A DNA stretch of 64,000 bases, taken from Sphingomonas endophytica (GTDB taxonomy: Bacteria > Pseudomonadota > Alphaproteobacteria > Sphingomonadales > Sphingomonadaceae). Where the stretch lies: assembly GCF_014199415.1 (NCBI RefSeq), contig NZ_JACIJN010000006.1:62001-126000 (forward strand), read 5' to 3'. Shown here in pieces: positions 27,838 to 36,323 of this stretch (positions are counted from its first letter, which is position 1; each line of letters begins with the position of its first letter). A program made the translations under genes and the position numbers. The notes below the pieces were generated by a model. The model had not been told where the DNA came from, searched no databases, and saw only the letters and a list, made by a program, of their open reading frames with translations.

Positions 27838-30707
27838 GCTGCCGTCCCCGTCACGGCCGCGCAACGCCCGCACAGGTCGCCGTCGATCGCGACCTCGGGC
27901 AGATGCCGCCAGCAGCGCCCGCATTTGTGATAGTCGGTGCGCGCCACATCGACCGTGGCCGCCTCGCTGACCCTCGCGACGATAAACAGCTCCGCCAGCG
28001 CCTCGGCCGGCAGCGGCAGTTCGGGAACCGTCACCTCCGCCTCAAGGCTCGAGCGCACCGTCTTTTCGCGGCGCAGCGGCTCGATCGCCTCGGTCACGCG
28101 CTCGCGCAACGCCCGCACCTTCAGCCAGCGTTGCGCGACATCCTCCCCGGCCTCGTCGGGCAAGGTCGGCCATTCGAGGAAGTGCACCGAACTGTCGTCG
28201 GCCGGAAAGCGTGCCTGCCACACTTCCTCGGCGGTGAAGACCAGCACCGGCGCGGCATAGCGGACCAGCGCATGGAACAACACGTCGAGCATCGTGCGAT
28301 ACGCCCGACGCTTCACGTCGGTCGGCGCGTCGCAATAGAGCGAGTCCTTGCGCACGTCGAAGAAGAACGCCGACAGATCCTCGTTGCAGAAGTCGGTCAG
28401 CCGCCGAACGTAGCGGTTGAATTCATAGGACGTCGCCGCGTCCTTCAGCTCGCGGTCGAGCGAGTGGAGCAGGTGGAGCATATAGCGCTCCAGCTCCGGC
28501 ATCTCCGCGACCGGCACGCGCTCGGCATCGCTGAAGCCGTCGAGCGCGCCGAGCAGATAGCGGAAGGTGTTGCGCAGCTTGCGATACGCATCCGACGAGG
28601 TCGCCAGCACTTCCTTGCCGATCCGCACGTCGTCGAAATAATCGGTCGACACCGCCCACAGTCGCAGGATGTCCGCACCCGATTCGCCGATCACCTTGAG
28701 CGGATCGACGACATTGCCGAGCGACTTGGACATCTTGCGGCCCTGCCCGTCGAGCGCGAAGCCGTGCGTCAGCACCGCGTCATAGGGCGCGCGTCCCCGC
28801 GTCCCGCAGCTCTCCAGCAGCGACGACTGGAACCAGCCGCGATGCTGGTCCGAGCCCTCGACGTACAGGTTCGCGCGCGTGCCCTCGCCATAACGCGCCT
28901 CGACGACGAAGGCGTGCGTCGACCCGGAGTCGAACCACACGTCGAGGATGTCGTTGACCGGCTCGTAATCGGCGAGATCGTAGCGCTCGCCGAGCAGCAC
29001 CTGATGATCGGCGGTGTACCACGCATCCGCACCACTCTCGCGGAAGGCGGTGATGATCCGCGCGTTGACCGCCGGGTCGTTGAGATATTGCCCGCTCTGG
29101 CGATGAACATAGAGCGCGATCGGCACGCCCCATGCGCGCTGGCGGCTGATAACCCAGTCGGGACGGCCCTCGACCATCGCGCGGATGCGGTTCTCGGCGC
29201 GCGTCGGCACCCATTGCGTCCGCGAGATCGCGTCGAGCGCGAGTTCGCGGAGCGTGGCCCCATTTAGCCCTCTCCCCTCGGGGGAGAGGGTTGGGTGAGG
29301 GGCTGAAGTCTCACCGAGACCGACCTCTCTGCGAGGCTCCATCCCCTCACCCAAACCCTCTCCCCGCAGGGGAGAGGGCTTATTGTCCATCGGGATAAAC
29401 CATTGCGGGGTCGCGCGGAAGATCACCTTCGCCTTCGACCGCCACGAATGCGGATAGCTGTGTGCGAAATCGTCGCTCGCCGCCAGCAGCCCGCCCGCTG
29501 CGCGCAGGTCCGAACAGATCGGCCCTTCTGCGCTGACGAACTTCTTGTTGATGACGCTGCCCTGCCCGCCGAGCCACGCCCAGTCGGCACGGTACATCCC
29601 CGCGCCATCGACCGCGAACACCGGCTCGATTCCATGCTGCTTGCACAGCAGGAAATCGTCCTCGCCATGGTCGGGCGCCATATGGACCAGCCCCGTACCG
29701 GCATCCGTGGTGACGAACGCGCCCTCGAGAAATGGACGCGGCGTCGCGAAGAAGCCGCCGAGCTGGTGCATCGGGTGCCGCGCGGTCGCGCCCTCCAGCA
29801 CCGGGCCCTTGATGAGCGCGATGATCTTGCCCATCGGAATACCGGTGCGCTTGGTGAAGGCGGGCATCAGCGGCTCGGCGACCAGATAGCGCCGCCCATC
29901 ATGCTCGAATTGCAGATAATCGATCGCCGACCCGTAAGCGAGCGCCTGGTTGACCGGGATCGTCCACGGCGTCGTCGTCCAGATCACCGCCAGCGTGCCC
30001 GCCAGCCCCGGATATTCGGGGCAGTCGATCACCTCGAACCCGACGTCGATCTGCGTCGAGACGACGTCCTCATATTCGACCTCGGCCTCGGCCAGCGCGG
30101 TCTTCTCGACCGGGCTCCACATCACCGGCTTCGCACCGCGATACAGCTGGCCGCTCTCGGCGAACTTGAGCAGCTCGCCCGCGATCGTCGCCTCGGCCTC
30201 GAACTTCATGGTCAGATAGGGATCGTCCCAATCGCCCATCACGCCCAGCCGCTCGAACTCGTCGCGCTGCACCGCCACCCACTTCTCGGCATAGGCACGG
30301 CATTCGGCGCGGAACTGCGCGACCGGCACCTGATCCTTGTCGAGCTTCTTCGCGCGATACGCTTCCTCGACCTTCCACTCGATCGGCAGCCCGTGGCAGT
30401 CCCAGCCCGGCACGTAGGGCGCGTCATAGCCCATCAGCGAGCGGCTGCGGACGATCACGTCCTTCAGCACCTTGTTCATGGCGTGACCCATATGGATGTC
30501 GCCATTGGCATAGGGCGGGCCGTCGTGGAGGATGAAGCGCTCGCGCCCCAGCCGCTGCTGGCGCAGCTGCTGGTAGAGTCCGATCCGCTTCCAGCGGTCG
30601 AGGATCGCGGGTTCCTTCTGCGCCAGCCCGGCCTTCATCGGGAAGCCGGTCTGCGGCAGGAATACGGTGTCGCGCCAGTCGCGCGGGGTGTCGGGTGCGT
30701 CGGCCAT
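27834..30707 (-). CDS. ileS: Isoleucyl-tRNA synthetase with an in-frame palindromic-repeat insertion
   Basis: Class I synthetase (957 aa) charging tRNA-Ile. The HIGH-type motif HMGH is at residues 72-75, KMSKS at 658-662, the editing domain (CP1) at about 200-400, and a C-terminal zinc ribbon at about 930-952 (CGRCWRH...CGRC). Residues 443-480 do not belong to the family: they translate a palindromic DNA repeat (29266-29380) and read NKPSPLRGEGLGEG at one end and HPTLSPEGRGLNGA at the other. The flanking IleS sequence (WFIPMD before, TLRELALDAISRTQWVP after) resumes in frame. The insertion lies between the editing domain and the second half of the catalytic fold. It is coupled to lspA. Confidence 0.95.
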   Translation of the reverse strand: MADAPDTPRDWRDTVFLPQTGFPMKAGLAQKEPAILDRWKRIGLYQQLRQQRLGRERFILHDGPPYANGDIHMGHAMNKVLKDVIVRSRSLMGYDAPYVPGWDCHGLPIEWKVEEAYRAKKLDKDQVPVAQFRAECRAYAEKWVAVQRDEFERLGVMGDWDDPYLTMKFEAEATIAGELLKFAESGQLYRGAKPVMWSPVEKTALAEAEVEYEDVVSTQIDVGFEVIDCPEYPGLAGTLAVIWTTTPWTIPVNQALAYGSAIDYLQFEHDGRRYLVAEPLMPAFTKRTGIPMGKIIALIKGPVLEGATARHPMHQLGGFFATPRPFLEGAFVTTDAGTGLVHMAPDHGEDDFLLCKQHGIEPVFAVDGAGMYRADWAWLGGQGSVINKKFVSAEGPICSDLRAAGGLLAASDDFAHSYPHSWRSKAKVIFRATPQWFIPMDNKPSPLRGEGLGEGMEPRREVGLGETSAPHPTLSPEGRGLNGATLRELALDAISRTQWVPTRAENRIRAMVEGRPDWVISRQRAWGVPIALYVHRQSGQYLNDPAVNARIITAFRESGADAWYTADHQVLLGERYDLADYEPVNDILDVWFDSGSTHAFVVEARYGEGTRANLYVEGSDQHRGWFQSSLLESCGTRGRAPYDAVLTHGFALDGQGRKMSKSLGNVVDPLKVIGESGADILRLWAVSTDYFDDVRIGKEVLATSSDAYRKLRNTFRYLLGALDGFSDAERVPVAEMPELERYMLHLLHSLDRELKDAATSYEFNRYVRRLTDFCNEDLSAFFFDVRKDSLYCDAPTDVKRRAYRTMLDVLFHALVRYAAPVLVFTAEEVWQARFPADDSSVHFLEWPTLPDEAGEDVAQRWLKVRALRERVTEAIEPLRREKTVRSSLEAEVTVPELPLPAEALAELFIVARVSEAATVDVARTDYHKCGRCWRHLPEVAIDGDLCGRCAAVTGTAA
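29266..29380. repeat. Palindromic repeat inside ileS, AGCCCTCTCCCC family
   Basis: A 115-bp element with inverted ends AGCCCTCTCCCC and GGGGAGAGGGCT; each half carries its own hairpin and the shared segment TTGGGTGAGGGG / CCCCTCACCCAA. Repeats of this composition are frequent in intergenic DNA of many Proteobacteria. Here it lies wholly within the ileS reading frame and is read through without a stop, adding about 38 residues. Confidence 0.9.
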
Positions 30708-30731
30708 GTGTCTCTTAGCCTTAACGGCGGG

Positions 30732-31658
30732 TCAGCCCGCCAGCAACTCGCGCGCGCGGGCGCAGTCCAGGTTCATCTGTGCGACCAGCGCGTCGAGGCT
30801 GTCGAACTTCGCCTCGGCGCGCAGCCACTCGATCAGCTCGACCTCGACCAGCTGCCCGTACAGGTCGCCGGCGAAGTCGAAGAAATAGGGTTCGAGCAGC
30901 TCCTTGGGCGGATCGAAGGTGGGGCGAACGCCCAGGTTCGCCGCCCCCTTGAGCACGCGTCCGTCCGCCAGCCGCCCGCGCACCGCATAGATGCCGTACG
31001 CCGGCCGCAGATACGGCCCCATGTCGAGGTTCGCGGTCGGATAGCCGATCGTCCGCCCCAGCTTGTCGCCGTGCTGGACGATTCCCTCGATCGAGAACGG
31101 TCGCGTCAGCAACCGCGCCGCGCCGCGCGGATCGCCGCCCCGCAGCGCCGCGCGGATGCGTGTCGACGAGACCGGCTCGCCGTCCAGCAGCACCGCGCCG
31201 ACCGTCTCGGCCGAAAAGCCGGCGCGATCGCCCGCCGCGCGCAGCGTCGCGATATTCCCGCTCTTGGCGTGCCCGAAGGTGAAATCCTCCCCCGTCACCA
31301 CGCCGCCGACCTTGAGCGCCCCGATCAGCCGCTCGGCGATGAACACCTCGGCGGGCAGCGCGGCAAGCGCGGCGTCGAACTGGAACACCACCATGCCGTC
31401 CGCCCCCGCCGCCGCGAACAGCCGCGCGCGCTGGTCGAGCGTGGTCAGCCGGAAGGGCGCGGTCTCGGGACGGAAGTGGCGGACCGGATGCGGATCGAAG
31501 GTCGCGACCAATGCCGGCCGCCCCTCCGCGCGCGCGCGCTCGACCGCCCGCGCGACGACCGCCTGATGCCCCAGGTGAAAACCGTCGAAATTGCCCAGCG
31601 CGACGATCGCGCCCGCCAAAGCGCCAGGCACCGCCGCGCCGCCGTCAAGCCGCTGCAT
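30732..31658 (-). CDS. ribF: Bifunctional riboflavin kinase/FAD synthetase
   Basis: A 308-aa cytosolic enzyme making FMN and FAD. The N-terminal FAD synthetase half (residues 1-175) has GNFDGFHLGHQAVV and the ISSTRIR-like motif VSSTRIRAALRGGD. The C-terminal riboflavin kinase half (about 180-305) shows GIVQHGDKLGRTIGYPTANLD and ANLGVRPTFD. Start ATG at 31658. No FMN riboswitch is visible in the 24 bases between it and folA. It is 24 bases upstream of ileS on the same strand, the standard ribF-ileS-lspA order. Confidence 0.95.
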   Translation of the reverse strand: MQRLDGGAAVPGALAGAIVALGNFDGFHLGHQAVVARAVERARAEGRPALVATFDPHPVRHFRPETAPFRLTTLDQRARLFAAAGADGMVVFQFDAALAALPAEVFIAERLIGALKVGGVVTGEDFTFGHAKSGNIATLRAAGDRAGFSAETVGAVLLDGEPVSSTRIRAALRGGDPRGAARLLTRPFSIEGIVQHGDKLGRTIGYPTANLDMGPYLRPAYGIYAVRGRLADGRVLKGAANLGVRPTFDPPKELLEPYFFDFAGDLYGQLVEVELIEWLRAEAKFDSLDALVAQMNLDCARARELLAG

Positions 31659-31682
31659 CGGCCGCCCTTAGCGCCTGCACCG

Positions 31683-32150
31683 TCACCGTACCAGCGTTAC
31701 GAAATCATAGGCCGGCCGCTCGCCCTCGGCCGGTCGCGACTCGCGCGCCACCTCGCGCCAGCCGGTGAACGCCGGCACCACCGCGTCGCCGTCGGGTGTG
31801 CAATGCACCTCGGTCAGCTCGATCCGGTCGGCACGGTCGAGCAGCAACGCGTAGATTTCCGCGCCACCGACGACCGTAACGTCACCATTCGCCGTGAGCG
31901 CCAGCGCTGCCTCGACATCATGCGCCACCTCCGCCCCGGCGGCGGACCAGGTTCGATCGCGCGTCAGGACGATATGCCGCCGCCCGGGTAGTGGCGCAGG
32001 AAAGCTTTCAAAGGTCTTGCGCCCCATCACCATCGGCGTGCCCATCGTCAGCGCCTTGAAGCGCCTGAGATCCTCCGGCAGCCGCCACGGCAGCCGACCG
32101 CCGACGCCGATGACGCCATTGTCGGCGCGCGCGAGAACGAAGATCATCAT
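31683..32150 (-). CDS. folA: Dihydrofolate reductase
   Basis: NADPH-dependent reduction of dihydrofolate to tetrahydrofolate. At 155 aa it has the normal chromosomal FolA length. Visible motifs: ADNGVIGVGGRLPWRLPEDLRRFK, where the acidic active-site residue lies in PEDL, GRKTFESF, and VVGGAEIYALLL. It starts with tandem ATGs at 32150/32147. It lies 24 bases before ribF and after the metallophosphatase, probably in one minus-strand transcript. Confidence 0.95.
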   Translation of the reverse strand: MMIFVLARADNGVIGVGGRLPWRLPEDLRRFKALTMGTPMVMGRKTFESFPAPLPGRRHIVLTRDRTWSAAGAEVAHDVEAALALTANGDVTVVGGAEIYALLLDRADRIELTEVHCTPDGDAVVPAFTGWREVARESRPAEGERPAYDFVTLVR

Positions 32151-32193
32151 CCGCGCCGCGCTAGGCGCGAATGGGCGGCGAGAAAAGCGCGCA

Positions 32194-32964
32194 TCACGCC
32201 TGATCGAGCCGGCTGGTCAGCGTCCAGCGCGCTTGTCCCTCCAGCCCGAGCGCGGTCAGCCGTCCGGTGCGATATGCGCCGGTGTCGATCGCGATGCGAT
32301 TGTGGCGATGATCGACCTTCGGGACGATCGTATGGCCATGCACCACCACCGGTCCGTGATCGGCGGTGCTGGTCAGGAAGTCCTTGCGGATCCAGCGGAG
32401 ATCGCGCGCCGCCTGGTCCTCGATCGGCACGCCGGGACGGATGCCGGCATGAACGAAGAGGTAATCGCCGATCCGCACCTGATCGAGCATCGCACGCAGC
32501 AAGGCGAGGTGCCGCGACGGGATCGCGGCGCGCATCACCCGCGGCAGGCCCTCGGGATCGGCCCAGAAGCGTGCGGGATCGACACCATAGCTCTCCAGCG
32601 TCTCGGCCCCGCCATGGTCGAGCCAGCTCGCCACCCCCTCGGTTTCGCCCGCGAGGATCGCCAGCAGCATCTCTTCATGATTGCCGCTCAGGACATGCTG
32701 CTGCGCGCCGGCCGGGCCGGCGTTGGCGACCAAGTCGATGACCTTCGCCGAAGCCGGGCCGCGGTCGATCAGGTCGCCGAGGAACACGATCTGCAGCGCC
32801 GCCTCGCCGCCACGCCTGGCATGATCCTCCGCGATCCAGCCGAGCAGCGGTTCGAGCAGATCGGCGCGACCATGGACGTCGCCGACCGCATAGACGCGCA
32901 TCCCGGCCGGCACCGCCGCGCGCCGCGCCGGCGGCCAACCGATCAGCTGGCGTAATCGTCCCAT
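32194..32964 (-). CDS. Serine/threonine protein phosphatase-type metallophosphoesterase
   Basis: A 256-aa member of the calcineurin-like superfamily close to bacteriophage-lambda-type phosphatases. The metal-binding blocks are in order: GDVHGR (near residue 28), GDLIDRGPAS (near 63), SGNHEEM (near 94), VHAGIRPG and VHGHTIVPK. An N-terminal 20-residue extension is basic. Candidate roles are protein phosphatase or diadenosine tetraphosphatase; the sequence does not decide. It is 16 bases from the GT14 gene. Confidence 0.86.
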   Translation of the reverse strand: MGRLRQLIGWPPARRAAVPAGMRVYAVGDVHGRADLLEPLLGWIAEDHARRGGEAALQIVFLGDLIDRGPASAKVIDLVANAGPAGAQQHVLSGNHEEMLLAILAGETEGVASWLDHGGAETLESYGVDPARFWADPEGLPRVMRAAIPSRHLALLRAMLDQVRIGDYLFVHAGIRPGVPIEDQAARDLRWIRKDFLTSTADHGPVVVHGHTIVPKVDHRHNRIAIDTGAYRTGRLTALGLEGQARWTLTSRLDQA

Positions 32965-32979
32965 TGCGGCGCGCGTCGC

Positions 32980-33936
32980 TCAGTCGAACAGCATGGCGTC
33001 GATCCGGTCGAGCACCGGCGCGCCCTGCGCGAACTTGCGCGCGAAATGCGCGTTCGAGGCGCGGATCGCGTCGAGATCGGCGTCGGTCAGCAATTGCGGA
33101 TGCGCGCCGCCGCCATTCCACTGCGCATAACGATGATTGTCGCGCACCAGCTTCAACCCCGGCTCGTTGCAGAGCACGGTCTGGAAGTAACACTCGTCCG
33201 GGCAGCTTCGCATCGTCAGATGTTTTTGCAGCTTCAAATGCTGCGGCGTCGGGTTGAGCAGCAAGCGCGCGACACGCATGTTGCCGGTGAACCAATGGTC
33301 GCCGTAGAAACATGGGAAGTCGCGCGAGAAGGGGCGGAACGGCGTCGCGAACGGCAGGTGGATCGTAAAGCGTCCCGGCCGCACCCGCCGTCCGCCGTCA
33401 TTGAAGCGCAGCATCGGCAGCCAGATTTCCGCGCCCTCATAATGGCTGCGCTTCAGGCGGCGATTGGCGTTCGACTCGAACTGGTCCAGCTCGGGATTGC
33501 GCGGCCCGAAGCGCGCGGCGGCGCTCTCGACCGTGTCGCCGATCTGACGATAGTCGATCAGTGCATCCGCCCCCAGCGCTGCCAGATCGGCGCGCACCGC
33601 CTCCGCCCGGCGGATCGGATAGTCGGACGCGCTCATCAGCACGAACCAGTCCGGCGCGGCATGATCGTACAACAGCCGCAGCGCCGCGAAAAAGCCGCGC
33701 ACCACCGACCATTTCGCCCAGCCGGTGCGGATCGACGGCTCCACGAAGCGCACGTTGCCGGGAAATGCCCCCTTATCGATCGGACATTGCGCGCTGTCGT
33801 GATGACAGGCGATCGGCGGATCGTCGTACAGCCGGTTGAGCGCACCCACGAGCCGCAGCAATTGCGCGGGATCGCGGTGCGACAGGATCACGAAGCCGAT
33901 GGTCGGATGGTTCGACAGGGGACTGACTCCGGTCAC
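32980..33936 (-). CDS. GT14 (core-2/I-branching type) glycosyltransferase
   Basis: A 318-aa cytosolic glycosyltransferase of the beta-1,6-N-acetylglucosaminyltransferase-like family. It opens with GFVILSHRDPAQLLRLV, then HHDSAQCPID, WAKWSVVRGFFAALRLLYD, FVLMSASDYPIRR and SCPDECYFQTVLCNEPGL, all typical of GT14. The start is GTG at 33936. It stands at the border where the polysaccharide island begins and may add a branch sugar to the exopolysaccharide (inference). Confidence 0.83.
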   Translation of the reverse strand: MTGVSPLSNHPTIGFVILSHRDPAQLLRLVGALNRLYDDPPIACHHDSAQCPIDKGAFPGNVRFVEPSIRTGWAKWSVVRGFFAALRLLYDHAAPDWFVLMSASDYPIRRAEAVRADLAALGADALIDYRQIGDTVESAAARFGPRNPELDQFESNANRRLKRSHYEGAEIWLPMLRFNDGGRRVRPGRFTIHLPFATPFRPFSRDFPCFYGDHWFTGNMRVARLLLNPTPQHLKLQKHLTMRSCPDECYFQTVLCNEPGLKLVRDNHRYAQWNGGGAHPQLLTDADLDAIRASNAHFARKFAQGAPVLDRIDAMLFD

Positions 33937-34020
33937 GAACGGCGAAATAGTGCCATCATCCTAACGTAACCCTACCATCGCGGTCGACGGGCGATCGGCC
34001 GCCGCGCCGGCGCCTGACAG

Positions 34021-34054
34021 AAAAACGGCGGCGCACCCGCTGGGTACGCCGCCG
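34021..34054 (-). terminator. Rho-independent terminator of the PEPxxWA-CTERM gene
   Basis: On the minus strand the sequence downstream of the stop at 34107 forms a GC-rich stem (CGGCGGCG with CGCCGCCG, extended by ACCC/GGGT) followed by a run of five T. This is a textbook intrinsic terminator, about 50 bases after the gene. Confidence 0.8.
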
Positions 34055-34106
34055 CCTTTCCTTTCGTCATCGCCGCGGCGCCGGTGCGCCGACGGCGATG
34101 CCGTGA

Positions 34107-34640
34107 TCAGATCGCCTGCGCGAAGCGGACCGACGGACGGCGACGCATCGCGTAACCGACGACGCCGAAGCCCAGGATCATCAGCGCCCAGGTGCCCGGC
34201 TCCGGCACGGCCGGTGCCGCGCGGAACGCGACGTTGCCGCTGTAGGTCGCGCTGCCGCCGGTGACGGTGCCCGAGACGACCAGCGTCTGCGGGTTGGTCT
34301 GCGACGCGATCGGCGCCAGCGACTCAGCCTTGTAGTTGTACAGGCCCGACGTGGTCAGCGTCAGGTCGGTACCGTTCAGCGTGACCTTGTCGAGAACGAA
34401 GTTCACCATCGGGTTCATGCCCGGGATGTTGAACGCCAGCGTGATGAGGCTGGCGCCGACGAAGCCCGAGGTCGGGACTTCGAAGGTGTAGCTGTCGGTG
34501 AACGAACCGCTCTTGGCGGGCGACGCGAACGCGCCGGTGTACGTGCCATTGCTCTCGGTCAGCGAGATGTCAGCTGCCATCGCCGGCGCCGACACTGCAA
34601 ACGTTGCCGCGACGATTGCGGCCGCGAAAATCTTCTTCAT
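34107..34640 (-). CDS. PEPxxWA-CTERM sorting domain protein
   Basis: A 177-aa secreted protein. The signal peptide (MKKIFAAAIVAATFAVSAPAMAA) is followed by a beta-rich, Thr/Ser/Gly-rich body. The C-terminus has the exosortase signal: VPEPGTWA (the PEPxxWA motif), a hydrophobic span LMILGFGVVGYA and the basic cluster MRRR. Such proteins are cleaved and anchored or released by an exosortase; XrtV, encoded about 12 kb away, is a candidate. The start at 34640 is preceded by a GGGGAG-type site. The 349-bp upstream region and its own terminator suggest it is monocistronic and highly expressed. Confidence 0.88.
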   Translation of the reverse strand: MKKIFAAAIVAATFAVSAPAMAADISLTESNGTYTGAFASPAKSGSFTDSYTFEVPTSGFVGASLITLAFNIPGMNPMVNFVLDKVTLNGTDLTLTTSGLYNYKAESLAPIASQTNPQTLVVSGTVTGGSATYSGNVAFRAAPAVPEPGTWALMILGFGVVGYAMRRRPSVRFAQAI

Positions 34641-34989
34641 GCTCGAAACTCCCCTTGCACCCTGTTGACGTCCGTCCGTACCACTCACGCGACCCGCCCG
34701 ATCAGGCGGTAGTGAACCGTTTTTACCGGCCACCTGATGATTCGATGTATCGCACCTTAACGAAGCGAAAACCATCATCTTTTTATCGGGACCCGCTTTC
34801 CTTGCGCTGTGCTGCTTTTGCACTGCCCGAAAGGCGACACCAAGCGATACGACCCGATAAACCGGCTTCTACTCGCTTTGGATGCGTCGCAACATCGGCG
34901 TCGCAGTCCACTTTTGGGACGTAAGGGTCAGATGGGACAACAAAAATGCCGAACGCGCCGGAGGGCGGGTTTGACAAGGGATTTCCGGC
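34641..34989. other. Gene-free intergenic region (349 bp)
   Basis: Upstream of the PEPxxWA-CTERM gene and downstream of the stop of the 185-aa membrane protein gene. It is more AT-rich than its surroundings, with runs such as TTTTTAT and AAAAACGG. I see only short, unsupported frames. It probably holds the promoter and leader of the PEPxxWA-CTERM gene. I could not place a confident -35/-10 pair. Confidence 0.5.
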
Positions 34990-35547
34990 TCAAACCCGCG
35001 CGCGGTCACGGGCGAGAAGCACGCGCAGCGCGCCCACGGCCACGATCCCGATCCCACCGATTTCCAGAACCCAGTTCCAGCGCGCGCCCAGTATCGCCGA
35101 GTTGATGAAGCGGTCGATGTGATGAAACGAAGCTGCACGGATGATGACGTAAGTATAGACCAAGCAAACACCCAGAGCGGCAAGCCGCATGTTGCGTTGC
35201 AGCACGGGCAAGCGGCGCATGGCTATCATGGCCAATATTAGTCCACCGGCGGCGACGGCCAGGATGAACGCTAGCTGAAGGACGCGGCGCTCCGCGAACC
35301 AACCGAGCCGTAGCGACATGTCGCGCATCACCTGCGTGAACAGCGACTGGAGGTCGAGCTGCTTGTTGATGCCCAGCGCCAGCATCGCAAGCGCGACCCC
35401 CGCCCAGAAGCGCCATCCGTCACGTGCCTGCCGTCGTTCGCGACTCGCCACCGCCGCGCAGATCGCCGCGGCGATCAGATAAAGCGCGACCGTTACCCAG
35501 CCGATCACGCTGGGATCACCGATCCCCGGCGACCACCGCGGGTTCAC
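34990..35547 (-). CDS. Uncharacterised integral membrane protein
   Basis: A 185-aa protein with about five membrane segments (IGWVTVALYLIAAAICAAVA, WAGVALAMLALGI, FILAVAAGGLILAMIAM, LAALGVCLVYTYVII, WVLEIGGIGIVAVGAL). I do not recognise a domain; conserved-looking soluble stretches are GINKQLDLQSLFTQVMRDM and FHHIDRFIN. Homologues are sometimes mislabelled isopropylmalate isomerase, which this is not. The GTG at 35547 overlaps the WecG-type gene stop as GTGA, so it is co-translated with polysaccharide genes. Confidence 0.78.
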   Translation of the reverse strand: MNPRWSPGIGDPSVIGWVTVALYLIAAAICAAVASRERRQARDGWRFWAGVALAMLALGINKQLDLQSLFTQVMRDMSLRLGWFAERRVLQLAFILAVAAGGLILAMIAMRRLPVLQRNMRLAALGVCLVYTYVIIRAASFHHIDRFINSAILGARWNWVLEIGGIGIVAVGALRVLLARDRARV

Positions 35548-36323
35548 CGCCGCTGACCGCGGTGCCAGCGGTGCGCGAGTCGGAAGATCCGCGGTCCGTC
35601 GACCAGATAGCGCCGCCACAGCCGTCCGGGCTGTGACGCAAGGCGGTGCGCCCATTCCAGGCCGAGCTTCTGCACCGCCAGCGGCGCGCGGCGTTGGCGC
35701 CCGGTGATGAAGTCGAGCGACGCCCCGATGCACAGTGCGCAGCCGTGCGCGCCGCCATCGGCAGCGATCCGCGCGGCGAGCACCTCCTGCTGCGGCGACC
35801 CGACCGCCAGAAGAAGGAAGCGCGCGCCGGAATCGCGCCCGAACGCCGTCGCCGCCGCCAGCGCCGTGGGGTCGCGCAGCATGCCCATCGGCGGCACATG
35901 CTGGACGAGGTCGAGCGCGGGGAACCGCGCGCGCAGCGCCGCCAGCAGCGCGGCGTCGCCGCCGATGATCGCGATCCGGTCACCCGGCTGCGCCACCTCG
36001 TCGAACAGCCGCACCGTCAGGTCGCTACCCGGCGCGAGCGGCAGCGCGATACCGTAGAAGCGCGCGAGCCGCGCCAGCACCCGGCTGTCGCACAGCGTCA
36101 GCGCCGCGCCGCGATAGGCCTGCCACAATTCGCGCCCGAGCGGCGCCCGCTCGCCGAGCGCCTCCAGCCGGACGAGATGGTCGACGTTCGGGGTCACGAC
36201 GTAGCTGAACGGGGTCGCGGGCGTGATCCGCGCCAGCCATGCCGCCGCGGCGTCGGTGTCGAGCGGATCGAAGTCGATGCCGATGAACGGGCGGCGCACG
36301 GCTGGGGCGGGCTCAATAGGCAT
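35544..36323 (-). CDS. WecG/TagA/CpsF family glycosyltransferase
   Basis: A 259-aa GT26 enzyme that adds a sugar (often ManNAc-type) to a polyprenyl-linked acceptor at the membrane. Visible motifs: FSYVVTPNVDHLVRL, CDSRVLARLARFYG, GSDLTVRLFDEV and LLAVGSPQQEVLAARI. It overlaps the initiating glycosylphosphotransferase gene by 11 bases and is coupled downstream to the 185-aa membrane protein. It is the natural candidate for the second sugar of the repeat unit. Confidence 0.9.
   Translation of the reverse strand: MPIEPAPAVRRPFIGIDFDPLDTDAAAAWLARITPATPFSYVVTPNVDHLVRLEALGERAPLGRELWQAYRGAALTLCDSRVLARLARFYGIALPLAPGSDLTVRLFDEVAQPGDRIAIIGGDAALLAALRARFPALDLVQHVPPMGMLRDPTALAAATAFGRDSGARFLLLAVGSPQQEVLAARIAADGGAHGCALCIGASLDFITGRQRRAPLAVQKLGLEWAHRLASQPGRLWRRYLVDGPRIFRLAHRWHRGQRR

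Noticed and set aside
30708..30731. An FMN riboswitch or leader for ribF/ileS
   Set aside because: The gaps around ribF are about 24 bases each, too short for a riboswitch or T-box.
34783..34977. A 64-codon frame in the gap upstream of the PEPxxWA-CTERM gene
   Set aside because: No ribosome site, no membrane or domain signal, and atypical composition; more likely leader or promoter DNA.
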